Shown one piece after another: positions 20,262-27,952 of a DNA stretch of 27,952 bases. This stretch comes from Sperchopsis tessellata (lineage: Eukaryota; Arthropoda; Insecta; Coleoptera; Hydrophilidae), in assembly GCA_033557685.1 (NCBI GenBank), contig JAWQRN010000602.1, positions 1 through 27,952 of the forward strand, given 5' to 3'. Position 1 is the stretch's first letter; every line of letters starts with the position of its first letter. The notes under the pieces are model-generated. The model was not told the DNA's origin. It did not search any database and saw nothing but the letters and a program-made list of their open reading frames with translations. The translations under genes were made by a program, and so were the position numbers.

Positions 20262-22225
20262 ATCGATAATCTGCTCGCCTTCCAAGATGTCCTGCCCATT
20301 TCCACTTTTGCGTCTTCACTGTCTCTATAACATCGCTGGCATTAGACTGACTTCTTATCCACAGCGACTTCTATCACTAATTATTAAGCCCATCATGTAC
20401 CTCTTAGTACTTCTTTGCGATGTTTAGTGCTTCTATATATGCGAGGCATTTAATGTCCACGGCTTACTAGCATACATCATCACAGGCAAAACACACTGAT
20501 CGAAAACCCTGCGTTTTAAACACAACGTCCAGTTGTACTCCATGGAAGCTTTGCTCTTCGCTCTATCTCTAAATAAATATCCCATCTATCGTTATGAGTT
20601 GGCCCAAATAAATGTATGATGTTATGGTTTCGATTAGTATGCCCTTGATGTACACATTGGCGGGCCCAGCTAGCTCATTGAGCATAACTTTCGTTTTACC
20701 AAGATTCATTTTAAAGCCTACATCCCTGTTTTCAGAATCCAGATAAATCATTTCTTCTTGGAGCTCCTCGATAGTATGTGCAAATAAAACGATATCATCT
20801 GCAAATCTCAAATGGTTAAGATATTCTTCATTCACTTGAATGCCCATTTGTCCCCAATTTAGTTCTTGGAACGTATACTCTAAAGCTGCACTGGACAATT
20901 TCTGGGATTTGGTGTCTCATTGTCTAACACATTTTTAAATACAAAAAGTTTCCATTTCTTGATATAATTTAACGTTTGATGTGGCTTTTTCATAAATGTT
21001 TTGAATTAGCTGTATATAGGCAGAAGGAATGCCACTTTAGGCCAAAGCTTTAATAAATGTAGATGTCTTCATCAATTTAAATGATTTTTCGTTGTCTACG
21101 AAAGCACAGCATAGTGGCAAGTTATACTCGTTAAATCTAGATATCAATTCACGCACCGTGTGAATATGGTTAATGGCCCTATCCCTATCGAAAATCTACA
21201 TGTCCTTTGGGTTGGTACGAATCGAATTGATCGGTAAGGCGATTCGTAGTTATTTTGGCAAGGATCTTATAAGCCATATATGTACACGGTGATCTCGTCT
21301 TCTCCTGGTGTTTTTCCACACTTCATTGAATTTAGAGCATGTGCAAATTCTGAGGGTAATATTGGTGGAACGTATTTCTTAGAAGAGATGTATGTATGGT
21401 TACGTTCATCTTGATTATTTATTGGTAACACTTTCTAACCACTTCAAGGTTTTCCTCTCTATCATAAACTTTCTCATCATTTTCATATCTGAAGGCTATT
21501 ATTTGATTTTTTCCACTAAGAAGTCTCTGTTTCACCTGTTTGTAGCTCTTATGCTGCTCTATCGCTTGGAGAGTGGCGTTATAGTTGTATCTTCTTTTCC
21601 TTTATTCGCTTTTTAATGGTCTTTGAAAATTCCACATACTCTATATTGTGCCTTCTTGCTTTAACTTTTCTTTTCAGTTATGTATGCTGCCTTCGTAGGA
21701 TCTTGGTATGTTCAGAAATGTTCGGCTCTTTTTTACCATTGGTAGTTCCACCTATAACTCTGGCCATATCTTTTATTATATGAAACTCATTATCGGCATC
21801 ATTATATTCTTCTAGGGCAGCAAATATTTTTTAAGCTCTAGTTGAAATACTTCTAAACTAGATTTTAGATTTTCCAATTTCAATTTTTAAAATTTTTCAT
21901 TTGAAGATATTATATCTAACAACACGCTGATCACTTACAGTATCAAAACGGTTCAGAACAATGCAGTCTTGTATTATGGCTCTTCTATTGGTGAGTATGT
22001 AGTCAAACTCGTTGCTAATGTTGTTAGAGACTTGAAAGGTCCAATTGCGTGATATTTTCTTAGAAAACATGGTATTTGCTATATGCAGACTATTTGATTC
22101 TGCATATTCTACAAGTATGCTGCCTCATTCATTTCTACTTCCAAAGCCAAAGGCCTCTACAACCTGATCTTCTGGTTGTTTTGCTGTTTGCAGTTGAATA
22201 AACTCGTCTCCTTTTATTCATATAT
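20262..22225 (-). mobile_element. RTE-clade retrotransposon, copy B (5'-truncated)
   Basis: On the minus strand it begins in the endonuclease (about 22215, DEFIQLQ), where the central endonuclease region is deleted. It resumes with EDQVVEAFGFGSRNE and SLHIANTMFSK (about 22190-22070), the linker and then the RT. It is the best-kept RT in the window: the frame at 20569-20898 reads RFADDIVLFAHTIEELQEEM with FADD at 20794-20805, then GFKMNLGKTKVMLNELAG. The C-terminal part includes RVFDQCVLPVM near 20500 and a GNGQDILEG block near 20300, where WAGHIAR is usual. Stops and frameshifts break the rest. The 3' end at about 20262 meets copy A. Confidence 0.87.
20569..20898 (-). pseudogene. RTE reverse transcriptase core, best-preserved piece (copy B)
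   Basis: A 109-codon open frame holding the RT active site. Residues 1-19 precede the palm strand, FADD is at residues 32-35, and a conserved GK.K.M box is near residues 65-71. The RQGD-SP-like box lies just upstream, outside the open part, and is damaged (SVRQ followed by a stop). The piece represents about one sixth of a full RT, so it is a fragment and cannot act alone. Confidence 0.82.
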
Positions 22226-22448
22226 TTAATTCATTTATATATTTATTTATATATTGGAAATAATTGGATTTGAATTAATTTTGTGTAAACTTGCCACCCA
22301 CCCATATTAGCGGTCGGCGTAGGGGGTCTACCCCAACATATGCATAGGATGGGTCCTTTTTAATAAAAAAATATTGGACCCTTTTTAAAACATATCTAAT
22401 TTTATAATGATCCATTGGTATATAACATTTTATAGGTACAAGTGTAAG

Positions 22449-22449
<1 letters not shown>
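22226..22449. other. AT-rich spacer, no gene recognised
   Basis: Contains a GC-richer patch at about 22289-22350 and two similar GGACCCTTTTT / GGGTCCTTTTT pieces around 22350-22390. No gene recognised. Confidence 0.45.

Positions 22450-22496
<47 letters not shown>
22450..22496. repeat. (TA)n microsatellite, about 47 bp
   Basis: Uninterrupted TA run. It lies 5' of RTE copy B but outside its recognisable part. Confidence 0.98.
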
Positions 22497-22498
<2 letters not shown>

Positions 22499-23409
22499 TA
22501 TTAGATTTTTCGAAATTGTGCACGGTGTATGTGTATCTCTATTCTATTTTTTTTCCTTCTTTTTAGGTGAGTAAAATTCTCCTGCTATTCATTTTAACAC
22601 GATATGGTAAGTACTTACATATATAAAGAATAAAATAAGAGTGGTTATATTGTTAAATTTGTTGTATAATTCATTGAGCATTCAATGTACGATTAATATT
22701 CAATAACAAAAATAACTTAACAAAATTATCTTTACTTTGGTAAATATTTCAACTTACAAGGATACTACTTCAGCAATTTATTGTTTTAATATAAAGTTTT
22801 TTTGTTCAACCTGAATAATGAGTAACGAATCTGATCAAATGTAATACAAAAATTTAGTGATATAGAGAAAGACGCGAAGCTGAAAGTGGTTTTGAGAACA
22901 ATCACTTCGTAGTGACACCAGTGTTAAAATTTTGGCCATGCACATGAATTAATACATAGATACCATCCATTTAAATTGTATTTTATTGATCATTTTTCAC
23001 CTCCTACGAAATTTTGGGTGGTAAATGTCGTACATGTATGTATGCTGCATACTTTTGTAGACCCATAATTTCTCTTTTTTGTATTACCGAGAGTAATGAG
23101 TTAAAACAAACTACTTTTTAACTAAAATTCTAATATATTACGTGATCATTCATCACTTATTTAGGAAACAACTGATATAGTCTGCTAGGAGGTACTAGAA
23201 TGCATCACATAGATTACAGATTACACAAAAATGTATATCATAGTATTAAATGAAGTTAATTCAAAGAGTCGCAAACTCGTGAAATAGAAAACAAAATGTT
23301 TCTAATTCATCCAGCAGATTACGGCTATTTTCTGTAGAAGTGAATTTCGTGTAGTAACAAGTAGTTTTTTCTCAACCCAACCAACTAAGTCTGCAATACC
23401 CAATACAAA
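22497..23409. other. AT-rich stretch, no gene recognised
   Basis: No coding gene, RNA gene or transposon motif recognised. It runs up to the inverted hammerhead-like pair. Confidence 0.5.
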
Positions 23410-23443
23410 GCTTTCGGCCAATAACCTTCAGCTATCGTCAGAT
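23410..23443 (-). ncRNA. Hammerhead-like motif, minus-strand member of an inverted pair
   Basis: On the minus strand it reads CTGACGA (one base off the CTGATGA box), then a stem II of AGCTGA against TTGGCC that pairs with G-T wobbles and one mismatch, then GAAAGC. The stem loop AGGTTA is close to the AGGATA loop of the Penelope pseudo-LTR at 4355-4390. It is a relic of the same ribozyme lineage, with no Penelope protein relic beside it. Confidence 0.6.
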
Positions 23444-23469
23444 CAGGTCACTTTGATTCGTTGTGAACA

Positions 23470-23512
23470 ACTGATCATTTGTGCACAACGCCGAAGGTTA
23501 TCGGCCGAAAGC
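23470..23512 (+). ncRNA. Hammerhead-like motif, plus-strand member of an inverted pair
   Basis: On the plus strand a perfect stem GCCGA-AGGTTA-TCGGC (23490-23505 region) is followed by GAAAGC at about 23507-23512. The first core box is only partly there (ACTGAT near 23470) and is separated from the stem by an insert of about 14 bases, so this member could not form the standard core. Its 3' half is the reverse complement of the minus-strand member's 3' half, so the pair points outward. Confidence 0.55.
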
Positions 23513-23734
23513 ATATCAAAAAGCTCGTTATTCTCAGGATAAACAAGCGTATAGCGAGAAGATATAGGTACTATTATTTGTTTGTGATATTATGGTTGAT
23601 TGACGAAATATGTTTCTTGTTTGACGTTTCGCAAGCTATTGTGCTTTTTTAATTGTTTATTTTATTTTCACAATACATATTTAATACAGATTTCTCTATA
23701 AATTTAAATTTCAAATAACCAATGACATGAAAGC
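23513..23734. other. Short spacer, nothing recognised
   Basis: AT-rich sequence between the hammerhead-like pair and the 3' end of RTE copy C. Confidence 0.45.
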
Positions 23735-24359
23735 ACTTTTGGATCTGGTGGAAATATGCTCGTCTTCCAAGATGTCCTACCCATTTCCCACCCATATAAC
23801 GTCCTTGACTTTACTCTAACTTCTTTTCCATCACTAATTCTCAAATCCATCGTATATCTCTCAATACTTCTTTGCGTTGTTTGGAGCTTCTATATATGCG
23901 AGGCCTTAAATATCTACGTCTCACTAGTATACATCATTACAGACAAAATTCACTGAAGATCCTGCGTTTCAAATACAAACTCATCTGGGACTTAAATATG
24001 TTGCTTAGACGCCCAATTGTACACCTTGCAAGCTTTGTTCATTGGCTGGCATAGATTTGTTCTAAGTCCTACATCTTTACTTTCAGATTCCAGATAAATC
24101 ATTTTTTCTTGGAGGTCCTCGATAGTGTGTGCAAATATCACAATACCGTCTGCAAATTTCAAATGCTTAAGATGTTTTCCATCCTTTTTTATGTCCTTGT
24201 GTTTTCAATCTAGTTCTCGGAATATAGACCCTAGAGCTGCACTGAAAAACTTCGGCGATAAGGAGTGTACTTGTGTAAAGCCTTTTTGAATATCAGACGT
24301 TTCCGTGTCTTGATGTAATTTAACGTTTGATATAGTTTTCTCCTATATGTTTTCGAATC

Positions 24360-24361
<2 letters not shown>

Positions 24362-24407
<46 letters not shown>
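24362..24407. repeat. (TA)n microsatellite inside RTE copy C
   Basis: Uninterrupted TA run of about 46 bp. It stands where the matching base of copy B (near 21006-21030) has only GTATATAGG. It is therefore an expansion within the element after it had inserted. Confidence 0.97.
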
Positions 24408-24410
<3 letters not shown>

Positions 24411-24992
24411 GATAGAATGCCATTTTGGATCAAAGCTTTAATAATTGAATATGTCTTGATGCAGTCAAATGTTATCTCGTAGTCTACGAAAGCTCGTTAC
24501 ATCTAGATATCAATTCGCACATCATATGAGTGTGGTCAATACGGCTATATGACTAACAAAAACCTGCCTATTCTTTGGGTTGGTAAGAATCTATTTTATT
24601 TTTTTCTGTAAGGAGGTTAGTATTTATTTTGGTTAGGATCTTATAAGCCATATATATGAGACTGGACGATAGTTTTGTAAGTCTTCTTCATTTCCTTTTT
24701 TTGTGGATTAAAATAATGTTTACATTGTTTCAAGATACTGAAATCTCTTTTTTTTCTATGCATATCGTCTACATTTTTACCAAAACTGTATATAACTTAT
24801 TCGCATTTATCATCAATTCTCTTACCATTTTCACATCTAAGGGTATTATTTGCTTTTTCATAATTATAAGTTTATGTCTCGTATACTCTGTATTCTGCCT
24901 TCTTGTCTCAACTTTGCTTTTTAATTCTCTATGCTGTTTTTGTAGTGTTTCATTATGTTCGAAGATTTTGAGTTTGTTTTTGCCATTGGTAG

Positions 24993-25000
24993 ATCCAACT
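24993..25000. other. Left target-site duplication of MITE copy 2
   Basis: ATCCAACT, partner of ATCCAGGT at 25512-25519 (six of eight bases agree). Eight bases is the usual duplication length for hAT elements. Confidence 0.65.
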
Positions 25001-25060
25001 TAGCCCTGGGCGATTATGAAAATTCATAATCGATATATTGATAAATCTATTAATCGAAAG

Positions 25061-25160
25061 AATCGATTAATCAAATAATCAATGATCGATTAATCAAATA
25101 ATCGTTCTTCGATTAATCAAATAATCGATCATCAGTTAATTAAATAATCAATCACCGAAT
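25061..25160. repeat. 23-bp tandem array, left, MITE copy 2
   Basis: About four diverged units. Most read CAT, TTC or CAC after the CGAT position, consistent with the C-type unit of the left array in copy 1. Confidence 0.8.
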
Positions 25161-25280
25161 AAAAAATTTAAAAAAACCTATGCTTTATTATCATAATTAT
25201 AACAACCAAGATCCCCGTTCTTATGTGGGGGATACACGGACTTTGCAGTATATACCAAGTGGGTTTATTTCGTATGGGAA

Positions 25281-25460
25281 AAATCAATTAATCGATGTTC
25301 GATTAATTAAGTAATCGATGATCGATTATTAAAATAATAGATGATCGATCAATCATATAATCGATGATCGGTTAGTTAAATAATCGATGATCGGTTAGTT
25401 AAATAATCGATGATTGATTAATCAAATAATAGATGATCGCTTAATAAAATAATTGATTAT
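25281..25460. repeat. 23-bp tandem array, right, MITE copy 2
   Basis: About seven to eight units, almost all with GAT after CGAT, the right-array type. Two adjacent units share GATCGGTTAGTTAAATAATC, evidence of recent local duplication. Confidence 0.83.
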
Positions 25461-25511
25461 TTTATTTTATGTAATCAAACATCGATTAACCGAAAATAAT
25501 TCCCAAGGCTA

Positions 25512-25519
25512 ATCCAGGT
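25512..25519. other. Right target-site duplication of MITE copy 2
   Basis: ATCCAGGT, partner of ATCCAACT at 24993-25000. Confidence 0.65.
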
Positions 25520-25699
25520 TCGTCACTGGCCGTCTCTGTAATTATATGAAATACATGATCGGTACCATTCTATTTTTCCAGAGTATAAAATCTAACTAGT
25601 TGAAATACTTCTTGATTAGATTTCAGATGATCCAAGTTATTTTTTCTGCCACATCTGATAGTTCACTTCAATCTATCTAATTTTACATTTAAAGATAGT

Positions 25700-26230
25700 C
25701 TACATCTAACCAAACGGTTATCACATCCAGTGACAAAACGTTTCACAGCTGTTTAGACTTTTCGATTCTGCAACTTTCACAAGTCTATTGCTTCATTAAT
25801 TTCTTCTTCCAAAGCCGAATGTACATACAACTTGATCTAATGGATGTTTGTTTCCTACTTTTGTATTAAAATATCTTAATATGATTTTAAAATGTATATT
25901 TGAATTCTCTTGAAGGTCGGTAACCTCTTTATATAACGTTTGCTTTTTAAGGCATATATTTGCAGAATTTGAAGAGTCTAGAGATCTTTATTTCTAATTT
26001 TGCTACTCTCTCAGGTATGCTCTGAAACTTAACTATTCGGTTTTTGAATCTTCTGTGAACAATGAAACCAACTCCACTATTTCTTCCATTGTTATTCTCC
26101 TTTTCTTCGGACTTCGCTTAGATCTACGATATTCCATTGAATCTTATCCAATTCATTTTCCAGCTCTGTTAGTTTCGTTTTGCTGGATAATGAGCGGCAG
26201 TTGTAGGTGCACACATTTAATATTATTTGG
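25700..26230 (-). pseudogene. RTE endonuclease domain relic (copy C)
   Basis: On the minus strand it reads CTYNCRSLSSKTKLTELENE and then LSEVRRKGE (about 26215-26105), the start of the endonuclease with its catalytic E. Further down it reads RIVKFQSIPERVAKLEIKIS (about 26040-25980), the block before the APTSSH box. The last part, around 25850-25790, reads HPLDQVVCTFGFGRRN with the C-terminal FGFG box. The APTSSHSDEE and GDFNAKVG blocks are lost or unrecognisable between them. A stop follows RRKGE. Confidence 0.82.
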
Positions 26231-26471
26231 CAGTTTTCTTTCTACGCAGGTCCCAGTAGCTATTATTTAATATTGGCCACACCAATATAGAAAACACGCC
26301 GTTAAAAAAACGCTCCTAATGGAGAACAGATGCTTACCTTGTGCAAATTCATCCGCCATCTCATGACATTGGCACTTTACCCATCCTGTTGGTCCAAGAG
26401 TATTGGGCTCCTACCCAATATATCTGAAAGCCGTTCTCCTATGCTCTGGGTTGCAGGATTCTCCCAAGGAG

Positions 26472-26472
<1 letters not shown>

Positions 26473-26539
<67 letters not shown>
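26473..26539. repeat. (TA)n microsatellite, about 67 bp
   Basis: The longest TA run of the window, at the 5' edge of RTE copy C. Open frames that run through it (26330-26620, both strands) only encode an artificial IY repeat and are not genes. Confidence 0.98.
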
Positions 26540-26541
<2 letters not shown>

Positions 26542-27952
26542 ACCCTAGCAAATGCAAAAAAAACACCATAGCCCATAAAATAATCATATTATAGCTTAAT
26601 TTTGAAAATGGGGTAGCCATGTTGCAGTTGAAAATTAATTAAACAACAAAATCGACTAAGACGATATATAATAATTGTACATCCATATATGTAACAGTAA
26701 AACAAAAATCCATTGTAATGTTGTAACATGTTTCGCAAATGGGTAATTGAGAACCGCTAACCGAAATGTAAAAATTCCAATGTAAAATAATCTGGTTTCA
26801 AAAGGCTATTTAACAATACTGAAACTTGATGTCTTAATTTTTGCAAAAAAAAAATCAGATTATGGGTATACCATATAATACTTATGCTCCCATAACAGCC
26901 TTTTTTACAGCTCAAAAAATCAAGGCAGAACTACGCTTTAAAAATTCTCCTACAGAAAGAAGGTGCTTCGACTCGTAGCAAAACGATGGTACAAGATCAT
27001 TGCTCAGGACAGAGATTACTTTATTGGGTATAATATTGAATGGCGTATAAAAATAACAGGTTAGGTCATAGGACGTGAATTTTATTTATTATACACATAA
27101 AAAATACATCAAATTTTCTCATTCTTAGAGCTAATGTGTGGAGGAGTGCCTCAGTATATCAAACACATTCATACATTATTTAGAAAAGTTTGCGGCTTCC
27201 TTGGAAACACGTGTTGAATGTAGGCAGACACTTGTTTTGCAAGAATTAGTTTAAGGCGGCGATGACGTAAATAAATGTTAGATCCTTGGCAAGTTTCCAC
27301 CCCTTGTTCACCCACGTGTTGCCCTCTACAATCTATAAACAACTACCCCCAACACTTTCCTATGATGCTGTCTGTTTACATTAACCAATATTAAAGTTAT
27401 TAGATACAGTACATTCCACATCCTGATTCGTGTTCCTTTCCAATTTGATCATCACCATTAGGTCTTTAATGGCGTCCTCAATTATTATTTTTACAGCCTT
27501 CCACTTCACTATACCATTTCATCTATAATAAGTAATTGTAAGTTCATATGATTCGAAATCAATTAGAAGCAATGAGTTTATTAAGAAGAGTTCGGAAAAT
27601 TTGAGGTACCCATTAATTGGTAATCAAAACTCAAATCTTTTGTATTTTTTTTTAAAAACAGATCGATAAACAATTGGTTTCTGGATAGTTTATGTATTTT
27701 ATAATTATCTCTTTTTTTTCAATCAAATCCTTATTACTAGTGAAATTGCAAAAGTAGTAAAGTATCTATGCTTATGTTAGATTGTAGTTATTCTATTATG
27801 AATAGTTTAAAATAAAATAAGCAATGTTACCAAGAACGTAATGATGCTGTCAAGATCAAGGCTTTCGAGATCTTGTTTTGTCACGAAGATTTAAGACTTT
27901 CTTGTCTTGAATTTATAAAACTAGACTCTTAGACGAGATGCTTGAAAGTTTT
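26540..27952. other. AT-rich stretch to window end, no gene recognised
   Basis: No coding gene, RNA gene or transposon motif recognised on either strand. Confidence 0.5.

Larger units (their letters stand above)
23410..23512. repeat. Inverted pair of Penelope-type terminal sequences
   Basis: The arms 23410-23432 and 23490-23512 are reverse complements (AGCTTTCGGCC-type ends). They are separated by about 57 bases that show no coding relic. The pair looks like the ends of two head-to-head pseudo-LTRs with everything internal deleted, or a short nonautonomous derivative. Confidence 0.7.
25001..25511. mobile_element. hAT-like MITE with internal minisatellite, copy 2
   Basis: Starts TAGCCCTGGGCGATTAT and ends with the reverse complement of TAGCCTTGGGAATTATT. 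Left and right arrays of the 23-bp unit surround a spacer homologous to that of copy 1; this copy has about 20 extra bases (CTTATGTGGGGGATACACGG) where copy 1 has a shorter version. It lies inside RTE copy C: joining 24993-25000 to the right flank gives a sequence like the uninterrupted RTE copies near 20090 and 21750. ATCCAACT on the left and ATCCAGGT on the right look like an 8-bp target duplication with two later mutations. No coding capacity. Confidence 0.85.
23735..26472 (-). mobile_element. RTE-clade retrotransposon, copy C (most complete, nested)
   Basis: The longest RTE copy: leader (about 26472-26230), endonuclease (about 26230-25700), RT and 3' end near 23735. It is interrupted by a TA microsatellite (24362-24407) and by the MITE at 25001-25511, both absent from copy B. 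A deletion of about 130 bases lies just after the active site region near 24030. The active site reads FADG at 24145-24156: the second catalytic D became G. On the minus strand its leader matches the leader of copy D (about 715-950), showing that the family had a conserved noncoding or weakly coding leader. Many stops show that it is dead. Confidence 0.87.

Noticed and set aside
21392..21616. Plus-strand 74-codon frame as a gene
   Set aside because: Antisense of the RTE copy B linker region.
24656..25003. 115-codon plus-strand hydrophobic frame as a membrane protein
   Set aside because: It is the antisense of RTE copy C and ends inside the MITE start. Its F, L and S richness comes from the antisense of an A-rich coding strand.
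26330..26620. Frames with long IY repeats on both strands
   Set aside because: They are translations of the TA microsatellite.

Overview
The window reads as a non-genic, AT-rich stretch of an animal nuclear genome, most likely an insect or other arthropod. That placement is an inference from the mix of transposon families, the long TA microsatellites and the lack of prokaryotic gene layout. I found no host protein-coding gene, no intact transposon gene and no canonical tRNA or rRNA gene. What can be recognised is a graveyard of nested, mutated mobile elements.

Layout. 1-711 is featureless. 712-2561 (+) is RTE-clade LINE copy D, with a 5' leader, an endonuclease and a reverse transcriptase (RT), and a TA microsatellite follows it. 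4330-6980 (-) is a Penelope-like element with an RT domain, a GIY-YIG endonuclease, repeated pseudo-LTRs, hammerhead-type ribozyme sequence and an inverted 5' extension. 6981-8352 (+) is the 3' part of a LINE of the I/R1/LOA type with RNase H, a zinc-knuckle tail and a TAAA tail. 10091-10236 is an imperfect hairpin. 10749-11014 (-) looks like a tRNA-derived SINE. 11091-12540 (+) is another non-LTR RT relic, split by a hAT-like MITE (11414-11843) that carries two minisatellite arrays. 12860-15105 is a pair of inverted copies of one repeat around a 1.7-kb spacer. 15106-19299 is largely blank. 19300-26472 (-) holds three more copies (A, B, C) of the RTE family seen in copy D. Copy C is cut by a TA microsatellite and by a second copy of the MITE, the latter with a likely 8-bp target duplication. 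At 23410-23512 lies an inverted pair of hammerhead-like motifs related to those of the Penelope-like element. The rest, to 27952, is featureless.

How the parts relate. The four RTE copies share one family and can be compared base by base. The RT active site reads FADD in D and B, SADD in A and FADG in C. The Penelope RT active site reads FVYD where a YVDD-type box is expected. These lesions, with many stops and frameshifts, make autonomous activity unlikely. The clearest orderings are: the MITE entered RTE copy C, and a sister MITE entered the RT relic at 11 kb, each after its host copy was in place; and the TA run in copy C grew from a short TATATA that copy B still has.

The most interesting signals are the Penelope ribozyme and pseudo-LTR architecture, the isolated inverted hammerhead pair, and the MITE family whose left and right arrays differ by one diagnostic base. 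All family calls rest on motif recognition by eye. No database search was run.
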